A stretch of 64,000 nucleotides of DNA from Boothiomyces macroporosus (GCA_027604185.1 JADGKB010000009.1:124001-188000), one strand, 5' to 3'; shown: positions 1 through 13,168, numbered from the stretch's first letter. Translations and numbers: made by a program. The notes: generated by a model from the sequence alone, not told the origin.

Positions 1-1
1 G

Positions 2-211
2 TTGCCTGATCAACCAGTTATGAGTATGCCAAACGACAAGAAACACTCTCCAGAAAAAGCTCATTTTGAAGATGAAGACTCTCCACAAAATGAAAAGATG
101 GATGATAAGCAAAGTAGAAATAGCTCTGTTGACGAACCTGTTGCAAAGGCACCTGTAATTGATGAAAAGGTAATAGATGACGTTATTGTGGAACACCCTG
201 AAGAATCATAG
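2..211 (+). CDS. C-terminal end of an unknown acidic protein (5' end outside window)
   Basis: An open frame enters from the left edge and stops at TAG (209-211). The visible 69 residues are charged and low in complexity, with many Glu, Asp, Lys and Ser, and contain no recognisable domain. This looks like a disordered tail. It runs towards INTS6 on the other strand, whose stop lies 43 bp further on. I do not recognise the protein. Confidence 0.55.
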   Translation: MPDQPVMSMPNDKKHSPEKAHFEDEDSPQNEKMDDKQSRNSSVDEPVAKAPVIDEKVIDDVIVEHPEES

Positions 212-254
212 ATTTTCATATTTTAAAATATATTTATATGAGCTCCGTTTTGCA

Positions 255-2923
255 TTACACTACTTTTTTATCAATCATGTCAATGTACTGAACGACGGTT
301 GGCCGATTGAACTTTATGGCCAGCTCGCGTACCCAACAAAGTCTGTCAGCAATTTCTAATGTCCATTCTGAAGTATCGAAACAACTTCTAATTGCACCAA
401 TCAAATCCTGCTCATTGTATTCTAATGTAAAATGAATGCTACCTCCTGGCCATTTTGCAATAAGATTATGAATTTGCTGTCTTGAGGTTAGCCATGGAAC
501 ATCATTCAATTTGAGTGGTGATATTGGTTCATTTGGATCTTCGTCAAAGAATACCGGCTCTGGATCGCCAACTACTGTTTCTGCAAGATCATCAATTACC
601 ATCTGCTCTTTGGACATTTCACTCATCTCTCCGCCTTCAGGTTGGGACCAGTTATCCTCTTCTACCTCAACCGGGTTGCCACCATTCTGTTTCTCATAGA
701 TAGAATTTAAAACTAATTCAAAATCAATTGATCTTAGCTTTTTCCACGTCAGGTCTTTAAAAAGAGGAACAACAAATCCGGATTTCTTGGACAGAGGAGG
801 GTATTGTTTTTGAACAGCTCTGCGAGCAAGCTTGCTCCTCCAAACTTTTTTTGGTTCGACAGTTTCCCTCTTAAACTCATGGGAAGCCTCTTCTTCGACT
901 TCGTTTAAAGTTTCGCCATCAGAATCAGACGTGTCTGGACGCAAAAGAGATTTCTTGGGTATTCTTTTGTATGGGTTGCCAAATAAGGATTTATCGAGCA
1001 TTTTCCGTACTGATTCGTCTTCCATTGGATCCCTTAATAGCTGCTGTTTTGCCATTGCCATTGCATAATTTCCCATTTCTCCAATGGGGAGAGAGTGTTT
1101 TGCATCTGGCGATTAACGATTAATTACCGAGTTCCTGTTGAGTTAATTTCGAGTTCATGTTTAATTTGTTGGTCAACAATCGCAATTGAAGTGTCAAGTC
1201 TGGTTTTTTAACATCATAGACATTTTCAGCAATTTTTAGTTTCTTTTCACTTTCTGATTGGATTTGAGTGAATGGTTTTATCGAACTAGCAATAGAATTA
1301 CAAGCCAGTAATGCCTTGGTTATTGGAAAATTACTTTTTGAGCTAGTCTCTCGCTTTGCTCGTCGATTTCAGCAAGAATGGGAGGAAAAGCTTTGGTATA
1401 GTCCCAAACATGACCAAGTTGTATTTTAGATAATGCTTCTTTGATTGACTACGTTAGTTGAAGGCAACCTTCCAGTAATAACAAGGTGTGTTCTTTAGAT
1501 AACTAGCAAACGCAAGTGACCATGCGCTAGGGATCTTTTTCTCATTAAAGCTTTGTGCGGCGTCTACATGAGAATATAATTACAAAGTAAATGGAATAGC
1601 TTTGGGAAGTTGTATGGCAAAAGGTACAAGTTTACAGTACCATTTCTACTCACTTTAAGGAATCCAAACGGTAGGCCAGGGCCAGGCTTTGAATGACTAT
1701 TGTGCATGTACAACTACATTAAGAAAGCTTACTGTCCAACAGGTACCCATTGGTCTTTTTTTCAACTGACTGGCAACACTAGTCTGTTCCATTGATAACC
1801 GATCAACAGGAAACCCCTCCAATAAATTGTGATGCTCATCTTTTGTTGACACCAATATTATTGGATGGGCAGTTCGATGTGGCTATCGTTAATCAAGACT
1901 TACAAATTTCAATAATGAACCATCTTCTCGCATATATGATTCCGGCCAAAAAGATTCTGGAATAGGGAAATGCCTTGATCCTGAATGGTTTGCATACACA
2001 AACACCCTTTCTGCTATTCTGGGTGTTTGGTTTTCAGGATGAGATTCAAATGCTACAGAAACACCTTCGATATATGCAATTGCCTGATATGGCTGGGGGA
2101 AAGAATGCTTTCTTGGTTGAGATACACCAACGCAATTGCTGACACACTGCAACAATGCTTGCAGAGAGTCAATCTTCCAGAATTGTCCTTCAATTACAGA
2201 TCAACTACCTCCAGAAACATCACTCATAATAGATATTTGAGCATCAACAGGCTGAAACTCTTGCATCAGGGCTATGGTGTATAGCCTCTGCTCCCACCGG
2301 AATGGTTCAAGATAATTATCAGCACCAGGGGATTTCAACCCAGGTATATTGATCTAAAAGATTAGAAAGGGATTCAAAGTAAAAAAAGAAACTCAAGCTC
2401 GTAAAGCGAGGAAGACGGAAATTCTTACTCTTTCAGTTACGGTAGCGCCATTTGAGAATTGCTGCAGTTAGTAATAACAAACCATTCCATCAGTGATCCA
2501 GAAAATTAGCGTAGAATCCTGTCTGGCTGGAAAGCGTCCCTGTAATAAAAAGTAAATTACTTTGCCTCTAACATCCTTCTTGGAGTGGATGCGATTGGCA
2601 TTCAAATAATCAAATAAAGCACTCATGGTAGCACCAGGGTTGGAGTGGTTAGTTGCGGTGGTATATTTCAGGACATCAACCAGCTCTTTTTCATTAGAGA
2701 GCGACTACATTAAGCAAGATTACTTTGATCGGTTCATTATCATACGTAGCGAGTATGTACTTTGTTGGCTTCCTATGAGGCTTACGATGCTCCCACTGCT
2801 GTTAACAAATATTACTTTGGCAAACTCCTCAATGGCGGCCTTCGCACAATCCAAATAAGACAGGTTTTCACTGAATATTCGGTTCATTGAGACACTGTTA
2901 TCAAGTATAAAAGCGAAAATCAT
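255..2923 (-). CDS. INTS6: Integrator complex subunit 6 (INTS6/DICE1-like), 12 exons
   Basis: Exons: 2724-2923, 2561-2704, 2483-2539, 2429-2461, 2209-2353, 1904-2187, 1733-1882, 1584-1713, 1469-1563, 1335-1448, 1128-1314, 255-1105. The product is about 796 aa. It starts with a VWA domain (FILDNSVSMN, then FWITDG). The central region follows animal INTS6: EPFRWEQRLYTIAL, FPIPESFWPES, CWTLYMHNSH, PFGFLK and NLYLLPYNFPK. The last exon begins at the family motif SLPIGEMGNY, is followed by FGNPYKRIPKK, and ends in a segment resembling the INTS6/SAGE1/DDX26 C-terminal domain. Integrator cleaves nascent transcripts at snRNA and other Pol II genes. Ten introns are 19-22 nt and one is 75 nt. The first intron (19 nt) leaves the frame one base out, so that junction is uncertain. 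Confidence 0.9.
2705..2723 (-). other. INTS6 intron 1: canonical-looking 19-nt intron that breaks the frame
   Basis: The segment begins GTAATC, has CTTAAT and ends GTAG, like its neighbours. Removing all 19 nt puts the conserved downstream sequence (SLSNEKELVDVL) one base out of frame. Removing 18 nt would keep it but needs a non-canonical boundary. A sequencing error of one base is equally possible. Confidence 0.5.
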
Positions 2924-3243
2924 TTTCGAAAAAAAGAGATTGGAAAACTGTTTTTAACCGAAAAAATTGTAATCGCGACAAGTGATTCGAATTGTGGCGA
3001 TTAAATTGTAAGGCTTATCCATATATAATATTTACAGAGAAAAAGACTCTGCGAGCATCCTACTGGTACGGAATTGATGGGTGGGAATATTTGAATTTTT
3101 CCATCTCTTTTCCACTGATTTTTCACACCTTTCCAATTCTTTAAAAAGGCGGATTACACATCATTACTCATCATTAATAGTCATGATTACTCATAGTGAG
3201 GCATTGGTGATATAAATACCAGCATCAACTTCCACTTGCCAAA
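2924..3243. other. Intergenic promoter region between INTS6 and the USP gene
   Basis: These 320 bp separate two divergent genes. They hold a TATA-like box close to the USP gene and two copies of ATTACTCAT (3163-3171 and 3186-3194). No open frame with family similarity or RNA gene was seen. Confidence 0.6.
3211..3218 (+). promoter_or_regulatory. TATA-like box of the USP gene
   Basis: TATAAATA lies 25 bp upstream of the USP start codon. The position implies a very short 5' leader if it is used. This is sequence resemblance only. Confidence 0.5.
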
Positions 3244-3762
3244 ATGTCTACTCTCGAAGAGCTAAAGAAAACTGTATTCTCCAACGAATTCACTACGATT
3301 GATGCTATAACTGCCAAGCCAGGTCCGAATGGTCAACACATCTTGGTATGCAGTGATATGTCCCCAGATTCTTTTGAAGCTCTCAAATTCGCTATCCAAA
3401 AGCTATCGCATCCAAACGATGTGTTGACTGTCTTTGTTGTCTTGGATCCAAGAGACTTGTATAAAGCCGATACAGATAGGGAAACTTACCGCCAAAATAT
3501 TATGGTTGATTTGCACAAGAAAGTTAAAGAGTTACTGATTACTTTTGAAAAGTCGTTGATCCACCGTGTTAATGCCGAATGGGGTGAAGATGCCAGAAAC
3601 GTAATCTTGAATAAAATCAAGCAAGGTTACGGCATGGTTGTTGTTGGATCAAGAGGTATGTCCGCCCTAGAAGGCATCGTTGTTGGTAGTGTTTCTACCT
3701 TCTTGTTGAACCAATCTCCTGTCCCAGTCATTGTGGTAAAGAGACCAATTGACAAACACTAA
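3244..3762 (+). CDS. Universal stress protein (UspA) domain protein
   Basis: A single-exon 172-aa protein made almost entirely of one USP domain. It has the N-terminal strand ILVCSDMSPDS, a basic helical middle, and the ATP-loop pattern GSRGMSALEGIVVGS followed by PVPVIVVK, which matches the G-2x-G-9x-G(S/T) signature of ATP-binding USPs. Such proteins bind nucleotide and respond to stress in fungi, plants and bacteria; the client is unknown. About 40 residues precede the domain. The start is the first ATG after a TATA-like box. It is one of the few intronless genes here. Confidence 0.92.
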   Translation: MSTLEELKKTVFSNEFTTIDAITAKPGPNGQHILVCSDMSPDSFEALKFAIQKLSHPNDVLTVFVVLDPRDLYKADTDRETYRQNIMVDLHKKVKELLITFEKSLIHRVNAEWGEDARNVILNKIKQGYGMVVVGSRGMSALEGIVVGSVSTFLLNQSPVPVIVVKRPIDKH

Positions 3763-3822
3763 TTTACTGTTCAATAAAAAATCATGCTTGTGATTCAAAA
3801 TACATTGACAGATTCAAGATTT

Positions 3823-4406
3823 TTATTCTCCAATAGGATGTTCTTTGGTGAAATCTTTGCGATCGTGATATGCAGGGTTCTTGATTAGTATCTCATTACC
3901 TTGGTAAATAGCTTTGTTCCTCTCCACCATTGAGCATCTAAAAAGCTTTCATTAGTAGGCGGAAGGAAAACTGTGGTTGGAGCGACATATCTTTCAGTGT
4001 GATATACAGGTTCCGCAGCATTTTCGTCTAAAACTCCTCCTTTTCCAAGTCCCTTTACCGGAGCTTTAAGATCATTAGCTGCCCATTCCGGATGATCCTT
4101 CATAATCTCAGCTTCCCTCTTTGCAATTGCATCCATTCTTCTGACCATATCACGATCGGCTTCTGCTTGGAAAATTGGTGCTAAATGGATTCTTGCCCAA
4201 GTCTTTTCCCTCTTGATTTCCCTTTTATTATAATTCAATTACCTGCGCTCTCTAGTGTTTTCAGTGGTTTTAACTAATCCATAAGTCATGGCTGCTCCTG
4301 CAACCAGTAATAACACTGCTCCTGAAGGTCCTCTGGTTGGTAAATTTCTCTTGTATTTAATTGTAGTTGGAAAACCTCCTGCTGGTGCTGAATCCTGACC
4401 TGCCAT
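3823..4406 (-). CDS. NDUFA13: NADH dehydrogenase (complex I) subunit NDUFA13/GRIM-19
   Basis: Exons 4243-4406, 3900-4221, 3823-3879 (introns 21 and 20 nt) encode 180 aa. The order is typical: a short N-terminus, one membrane helix (AVLLLVAGAAMTYGL), then the RERREIKREKTWARIHLAPIFQAEADR stretch split here as RERR and EKTWARIHLAPIFQAEADR, the IMKDHPEW motif, and VYHTERYVAPT near the end. It is an accessory subunit of the complex I membrane arm in the inner mitochondrial membrane. The extra 18-residue third exon (NPAYHDRKDFTKEH) follows an intron with a TACTAAT branch motif. Its presence argues against lineages that lost complex I. It is divergent to the aminotransferase gene. Confidence 0.9.
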
Positions 4407-4696
4407 TTTATAGAGATGAAAAAATGGAATTCAAAAAAATTGAAATTATAAATTACGAGTTGAAGCAAGAAACACTGGGAGTTCCACTTATACTGCTAGC
4501 ATGCAGAGTTTAGTTCCTAGGAGAGCAACAACCCAACCGGCGACTTGGATTCAAGATAATTGAATAGACTCAATGGCAGATGTGAATAGAATACTTGCAA
4601 ATAGTCAATGCTTAGTATCAGTGGGACTGATTTCGCCACTTGCAGGTTTTTTTCGCAATGTTTTGCAGGAGAAATTTCAGCTCTTCCATTTCAAGA

Positions 4697-5974
4697 ATGA
4701 CAAAGATTTCTCAATTCGTACATGTGCATTAACCTAGTCTGCCAAGAGACTAAACTCGCTTGATCCTAATGGAACAGTTTTTGCTGAATATACGGCGCTG
4801 GCAAACAAGCACAAAGCAGTTAACCTGGGTCAAGGATTTCCTACTTTGCATGTTGCTGATTTCATTAGGAAGAATGCAGCTGAGGCGATTGCTCATGAAT
4901 CGCTGGGGCACCAGTACACTAGATCAGAGGGTCATGTTAAATTGGTGAATGCATTGGCAAAGTACTACTCCCCAAAGATTGGTAGAGAACTAAACCCTCT
5001 GAATGAGATCATGACTACTGTTGGTGCTTCTGAAGGTAACTAGTTTTCACATTAGCCATCTATTCTACTATTCAAGCATTGGTAGACCCAGATGATGAAG
5101 TCATTTTGATGCAACCATACTACGACTCTTACCCGGCATCTATCAGTCTGGCTGGAGGAAAGCCAGTTATTGTATCTTTAAAGCCAAAAGCCAACGGAGT
5201 CTCGTCAAGCGACTGGAGACTTGATATTGCAGAATTAAAAAAGGCAATCACAAGCAAAACGAAAATAATAATGATCAATAACCCTAATAACCCAATTGGC
5301 AAAGTATGGTCGAGGGATGAATTGATGCAAGTTGCTGATATTGCTAAAGAACACGATTTGCTTGTTATTGCTGATGAAGTTTACGAAACTCTGGTTTATT
5401 CCGACTCTGAATCTCCAATGATCAAGTTTGCTTCTTTGCCTGACATGTATGAACGCACAATCACCATTGGATCAATGGGTAAGATGTTTGGAGTTACAGG
5501 ATGGAAGATTGGATGGGTTATTGCTCCTCCTGAAATTACAAGAGCCAGCTGGGTATTTGCTTATTTACGTAGCTTGTTCATCAGTTCTTGCCATTCTCTG
5601 TAGTCACTCCTTTGCAAGAGGCGGGTGCAAACTCGCTTGAAATGGCAATGACCAATGGATACTTTGAAGACACTACAAAAACATATCAGAAATTGCGTGA
5701 CAAACTAATGAAGACGTTGAACGATGTTGGGTTCCACCCTATGAAGCCAGATGGCGGTTACTTTATCATTGCAAATATTGCTCCATTTAAAGTCCAAGAA
5801 GACTTCTCTGCTTACTTGACCAAAACCGTTGGTGTTACTTCTATCCCTATGAGGGCTTTCTACCAGAAAAACAGCCACGGGGAAGTTCAGCATTATGTTC
5901 GATTTGCTTTCTGTAAGGATGAAGCAACGCTTGACGAGGCTGGAAAACGTTTGACAGAGTATTTCACAAAATAA
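4697..5974 (+). CDS. Kynurenine/glutamine-type class I aminotransferase
   Basis: Exons 4697-4717, 4738-5035, 5056-5552, 5573-5974; three 20-nt introns; 405 aa. This is a PLP-dependent fold-type I aminotransferase. Landmarks are VNLGQGFPTLHV near the start, INNPNNPIGKV, the DEVYE loop, and SMGKMFGVTGWKIGW, where the Lys is the expected Schiff-base lysine. The spliced joints ASEAIYSTIQAL and RASWLVHQFLPFSVVTPLQEA match kynurenine-oxoglutarate transaminases (KAT/Bna3, also cysteine-S-conjugate lyases). The likely role is kynurenic acid formation or glutamine transamination. No clear mitochondrial presequence is seen. Exact substrate cannot be told from sequence. Confidence 0.92.
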
Positions 5975-6348
5975 ATCATTGTTTGCAATAATATCATCGG
6001 ATATTGTCCCAAATCTCGATTGTGACAATTTCTTGTAATGAATCAATACGATTAATAAGAAAAGCCCTAAATGTAGAGGATTTCTGGCTCATCAACCGTT
6101 GCGCAAAACAAGAGGTTCAGCTTTCTGTGTTACCTTGCCGCAATTTTTAAATCAAACATTGTACACAGACAAACCTAACTTAAATCTATTACTCGTACTA
6201 TATACGTGGACCGCGGACTCATTAATGCGGCAAGATGAATTTGTCTTTTGAGCTAAAGCGATTTTTCAACCACAAACCTTGCTGGGCCACATCGCACTTT
6301 TAAAGCGAAAGAAAAAACGATTAATTTTTTTTAAAACTGATACCCTTG
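5975..6348. other. Intergenic region, nothing recognised
   Basis: These 374 bp lie between the aminotransferase stop and the Abp2-like start, both on the plus strand. They include an AT-rich run just before the next start codon. I see no conserved coding or RNA sequence. Confidence 0.6.
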
Positions 6349-7396
6349 ATGAAAATGGAAGACGACAAATCGCTCACTGCTCTAAACCAACTGGTTCGAG
6401 CGTCCGAAGCGTCACTCCCAACCGCACCGCCATCTCCAAATAGATTAACTTCAATTATTCCCCCTGAAGGTCCAACAAAAGAAAATTTTGAAATTATGTA
6501 CGATAATTTCATCCGTACTTTTCACGACAGTGATCATTGTAGGGTGCCTGATCATATCAACAAATTCAATGATCCGCCTACATATCAAAAGAAAACCTTT
6601 TGTACCTTTGACCTATATCAGATTGTGTTGGAATGTGGCGGTATTCACAAGGTATTTTGTTTCTAACGTCAAGTTGCAGAAATTACCTCGACAATGGACA
6701 AATACCCAGCCAAACATGCAACCGAACCCATTGCCTAGAAATTGGACTCAAGTAGCATCGCAATTGGGGTATGATACCAAGGCAACAAACATTTCGTTTA
6801 GAATCAAGGAATGGCTTCGCTTTCACCATATCGATGCATTCTTTGACTATTTGATGAATATTCCTCACGAGTTCTTTAGCAAGCACGAAGCACACTTGGA
6901 TGCACAAAATGGTGCAAGAAATTTAATGGAGTTGGAAAGCAGCGGACCGCGTTTATTAGACACTAATGTCAGAAATATGCAAATATCCTTACCTCCTACT
7001 TCTAATATCCATACTCCGCACTTGATGAAACGGTACGCTTTAGATCGCTCTTCCGAAAGCTCTTTGACCGACTCTTTGGGGAAAAAGAGGTCTAGTGACA
7101 ATATTATATTCGACAATACCATGCGTAAGCGATCAATGTCAACTGGGCCAGATTCAGAAAAAGATGACGAAAAGTATGATCAAAGCCAATTGATAAACAA
7201 GTTGAGAAACGAAATTTCCGACTTGTTATCTCAAATACATAGATATGAAGATCATTTAGGGGCTCGGGACCAACGAATCATGTTGTTACAACAAGAATTA
7301 GATGATAAAAACAAACAATTAACTCGTGCTGCTCAATTCAAAGAAATGATGTTGCGATATTTGGACTGCCTTCCAAACCAAAAACCTACAGTGTAA
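6349..7396 (+). CDS. ARS-binding protein 2 (Abp2)-like DNA-binding protein
   Basis: Exons 6349-6651 and 6674-7396 (22-nt intron) encode 341 aa. Residues about 40-190 hold an ARID-like region: TFCTFDLYQIVLECGGIHK, then NWTQVASQLGYD, then FRIKEWLRFHHIDAFFDYLM followed by PHEFF. The last part closely resembles the RLKRWMRAMHIDAFFEYLL stretch of the ascomycete ARS-binding protein 2 family. Those proteins bind replication-origin-like DNA in fission yeast; a function here is inferred only from that. The middle is Ser-rich with basic KKR motifs that could be nuclear signals. The last 80 residues form a coiled coil (LINKLRNEISDLLSQIHRYE). Confidence 0.75.
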
Positions 7397-7473
7397 AAAA
7401 TAAAAAATTGATAGTAAATGACTTTTGTGCTTGCAGAGATTCAAACGTATGTTTATTTAGACTTTGAGCTCAT

Positions 7474-9010
<1,537 letters not shown>

Positions 9011-9470
9011 TGTTCTGATTTGAAAACTTTTTCGAAGTGGTCTTTGTAAACGCCACAGTTTAAAAAATGTAAAAAAATAACGTTGGTGAATCATATTAAT
9101 CAACCCAGTCAGCAGAATGTTGATGCATTCAACCATAGATAATTTTGAGGTGGTTGGAATTGTTTGACACCACGCGAACATGTGCTTAATTGTTTGATAT
9201 AGTAGTGTGAGCTTCATCCCAGTTGATTCCGCACACGCAACTCCCATCCAAATATGAGTCTAAACTAGTGTTATTTGATTAATGTCAAAGTACTTACATT
9301 CAAAGCCTTATTTTATGTATCTACTACATAAACCATTAAATTTCTTTTATGAAATCTGTAAGATTCAGTCTAATTCAGTGTCTAATAGGAACTGTATTCC
9401 ATTGTGAACGTACTCCTGTCAAAAACAATGCATGAGGCTTGGCCATGGATAACCTTACTTTCCCTAAATC
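9011..9470. other. Divergent intergenic region with a possible upstream ORF
   Basis: These 460 bp separate the SerRS and STK32-type kinase start codons. A short ORF with an intron-like 21-nt segment (9349-9435) lies before the kinase start. Nothing else was recognised. Confidence 0.5.
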
Positions 9471-11073
9471 ATGAAGGACGGCGCTCCTGAGGAATGTAAT
9501 CCAAAATTAATAATAGTATCTCTAAAGAGATTTGAATTACAGTACATCATCGGCCAAGGTGCCTTTGGCAAAGTAAAGACGGTCATGGACAAAAAAACAA
9601 AGAAGCAGTACGCATTGAAATATATCAACAAAGAAGAATGTATCGAAGGAAGATCAACGATCAACATATTCAGAGAGCGATTAATGTTACAGACCTTGTG
9701 TCACCCGTATATTATCGGGTTAAGATTTGCATTTCAGGATGATATCCATTTATTCATGGTCTTGGAATATGCAAAAGGAGGCGATTTGAGATTTAATTTG
9801 GGCAAACAAGCGGTTTTTGATGCACACACCATCATGGTTTGGGCAGCGCAATTATCGTACGCGATTGATTATATGCACGAGCAAAAGATTATTCATCGGT
9901 AATGTAATTCTGATTCAGCGATTTGAAGCCGGAAAACCTTCTTCTCGATGATCTGGGTAACCTGTATATCACAGATTTGAATATTGCAGTTTCAGTAGAG
10001 AAGCGATTCCCTTCTTCTGAATCAGGCACTTTGGATTACATGGGTAAGCAATTGCTGATTTTAGCACCTGAAATGTTTACTGGACAACCATACGGCCTTT
10101 CAATCGACTGGTGGGCTACGGGAACTATCATTTACGAGTGCATCTACAAGAAACGGCCTTTCAGAGGGGGCGAATCCAATGAAGAAGTAAAAGATGCAAT
10201 TCTCAGTAAACCTTTAAAGTTTTCGGATAAAACAGCAGATGGGGACCCAGTTCCAATAATTCCAGTCAGAGAGCAGTTTTTGGAGCAGCTGCTTGAAAGG
10301 GACGTAAGCAAAAGATTAGGAAGTGCAAACAATGGAAGAGGATTTGAAGCTGAAGTCAAGAGCCATGAATACTTTATCAAAATTGACTGGAAACTGATTG
10401 CTGAAAAGAAACTATTGCCAAATTACCACCCGAATGTAACTCTTGTTAACCACAGAATGACAAGGACGCCATGAACTTTCAACCAAACTTGCTGATTGAA
10501 GAAATGATTAATGGTGGCAGTGATGTTTCCTACCGTCCAAGAAAGAAGAAGAGAGACCCAAACAAGAAGACGTTGGGCGAGAAATTAGTCGGCAGCTTCA
10601 GTAGTATATTTTCAAAGTCGCGCTCAGACAACAGTCTTTCTCAGAAACTGACAAAGACCAAAACCAGAAAGGAAATCGAACTAGAGCAAATGGAGGAATA
10701 CTTTGTTCCATTTGATTACGAGTTGCCCAACAATCCTGAAATGAAATTGCCTCCTGATACAAAGAAGGAAAAGAAAGATGAAGGTTCGGCTGCCACCATC
10801 GGTAAAGAAGGAGCCAAAGAAGACTTTACGCCAGAAAAAGGTTCGCCTCTTCGAAACAACGAAGACGATGACAATAGCAGTGTGCACTCGGTTGATTCTG
10901 CCGCATCGATTGAATTGGCAAAGAAGAGCACACTGAAAAACCATTCACCACTGCGCGGAGGGTTTGAGCCAGATGAAGAAGAATTTGGTGACAAAATTAA
11001 AATTACCGATGTAGATGAATCACCTCCTAATCCAGCCGTTCAGAAACAAACCGTTCCTGGTGCTCAATTATAA
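9471..11073 (+). CDS. STK32/YANK-type AGC kinase, copy 1
   Basis: Exons 9471-9898, 9919-10043, 10065-10435, 10456-11073; introns 20, 21 and 20 nt; 513 aa. The kinase domain (about residues 20-300) has the glycine loop IGQGAFGKV, the lysine in YALKYINK, HRDLKPENLLL, and DLN in place of DFG (the metal-binding Asp is kept; animal STK32 has DFN). LEYAKGGDLRFNL and DWWATG match the YANK subfamily of AGC kinases. The tail is Lys- and Ser-rich (SSIFSKSRSDNS), with a conserved block YFVPFDYELPNNPEMKLPP shared with the two other copies, and GSPLR and HSPLR motifs. Substrates of this family are poorly known. Confidence 0.88.
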
Positions 11074-11113
11074 AATTTCATTTTTTCAATTTTTTTTCTT
11101 CAAAATTTTCAAG

Positions 11114-13168
11114 ATGGAAGAGGATTATGGATTGGATTTTTCCGACATTGAAGCTCAGTACGCTGTGCAAGTACCAAATACATTCGACAACATTGTTGTA
11201 GTGGACAATGTTCCAGTTGTCGATGAAGCAAAGGAAGAAAAGCTCTTGAAAGTGATCAGGAAAATCTTTAGTTCCGCTGGTACCATCAAACCGGACGGAA
11301 TCACTATGCCAAAGAATCCAAATGGGAAATCCAAAGGGTAACTATATTCTAATCTAGTTTCCTTTTCATGGAGTTTGAATCAGCTGCAGATGCGCAGAAA
11401 GCGATTGCGACATTGGATGGATACAAGATGGACAAGGCTCACGTCCTCGTTGTATCAAAGTTTGATGATATAGAAACCTTTGCTGAAATGTCTGATGAAT
11501 TTGAAGAAGTGCAAGTTGAACCATACGTTGAAAAGGAGCACTTAAAGTCTTGGCTTTCAGACCCAAAAGCTAGGGACCAATTTGCTATCATGAAGGGAGA
11601 CGAAGTTGGAATTTACTTTAACAACAAATCCGAATCTCCAGATAGATGCCAATCAAAGAGCAATTGGTCAGATTTGTTCATTTCCTGGTCTTCCTATGGT
11701 TCCTACTTTGTCACTATTCACAAGCAAGGAATTGCTCTTTGGGGTGGTCCAAGTTGGCAAAAGATTAACCGCTTCCCTCACCCAAATGTAACCATGGTCG
11801 ACTTTAGTCCAAAGGAAAACTATGTTATGACCTGGAGTCCTGATGCATTCAAGACCCCTGATGGCCAATTGCATGTAGCTGATTCTTTAATGTTAGAATA
11901 TTTGTATCTGGGATGTAAAAACCGCCACTCTTCTTCGGTCATTCCCTACTCCTGCAACTAAAGAAAAGGCTGGAAAGGAAAATATCTTCTTCAAGTGGTC
12001 GTTTGATGACAAGTATGTGGCCAAAATGACTCCGGGAGCACAGGGTGCAATCAGTGTTTATGAATTGCCGTCCATGGGACTGCTGGACAAGAAAAGCTTC
12101 AAAGTTGAAAATCTCATGGACTTTTACTGGTCTCCTACTGAAAACGTCCTCTCTTACTGGACTCCCGAAATTGGCAATATTCCCGCTCGTGTTACTATCG
12201 TAAGTGTACCTTCCAGAAATATTGTTAGAACCAAAAACTTTTTCAATGTCATTGCATGCAAACTATACTGGCAGTCAAATGGGGAATATTTGCTAGTCAA
12301 AGTAGATAGAAACAAGACCAAAACTACCACAATCACTTCATTTGAAGTATTCAGAATGAAAGAAAAGGATATTCCAGTTGATGTAGTAGAACTTAAAGTA
12401 TCTGAAGAATTGATTGAATTGTATTGGGAACCAAAAGGAAACAAGTTTGCTATTTTGACTGCTGAAAACAACAACCAGACTCTAAACTTTTATGAAGTTC
12501 AACCTAAATCAGCTGCCACTACCTCTGCTGTTGGTGTAAAGCAGCTTAAGCAAGTAGATGCAAAGAACATCAGCAGCGTTTGCTGGTCTCCAAAAGGGCG
12601 CTTCTGTGTCTTGGCTGGTTTGAAGGGTATGGCTGGAACCTTGGAATTTTGGGATACCGAAGATTTCACAAAGTTGGGTGCTGGTGAACACTATATGTGT
12701 ACTGATATTGAATGGGATCCAACTGGTCGTTATGTTGTTACTTCGGTATCCTACTGGAGAGTTCAAAACGACACTGGGTTGATCATGTGGACTTTGGCTG
12801 GTCAGGAATTGACCAAGCAATATATTACCGGGTTTAAACAATTCGCTTGGAGACCTCGTCCACCAACATTGCTCTCTGCTGAAGACCAAAAGAAACTCAA
12901 GAAGAATTTGAAAGAATATTCCAAGCAATTCGATGAAGAAGATGCGTTGGAATCAAACAAAGCCTCTGCTGATGTACAAGAAAAGAGAAGAGCCCAATGG
13001 GAAGAATACAAGGCATTGCTTGCCAAATTCCGAGCAATTAAGGAGAGTGAAAGAGAAGAAAGAATTGCGATTTATGGCTTTGATCCGGAAGCAGTCAACG
13101 AGGATGTTGAAGAAGTGGAAGAAACTATTGAAGTTGTATTGGAAGAATCCGAAGAAATCATCGAATAA
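11114..13168 (+). CDS. PRT1: Eukaryotic translation initiation factor 3 subunit b
   Basis: Exons 11114-11337, 11358-11874, 11897-13168; introns 20 and 22 nt; 670 aa. An N-terminal RRM (about residues 30-115; NIVVVDNVPVV and FMEFESAADAQKAI) is followed by a WD-type beta propeller and a C-terminal helical region. Diagnostic blocks are YELPSMGLLDKKSFK, IPARVTIVSVP, VKVDRNK, EHYMCTDIEWDPTGRYV and WRPRPPTLLS. The spliced sequence HNICIWDVKTATLL supports the second intron. eIF3b is the scaffold of eIF3, which organises 48S scanning complexes in the cytoplasm. The C-terminus is acidic. The start ATG follows 40 bp after the previous stop. Confidence 0.96.

Noticed and set aside
1..2930. INTS6 region as a decayed pseudogene
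   Set aside because: Eleven introns explain nearly all frame breaks and conserved motifs run in order to the C-terminus. Only one junction remains off by a base.
12154..12928. Minus-strand ORFs inside eIF3b
   Set aside because: They lie opposite strongly conserved eIF3b coding sequence and match nothing.
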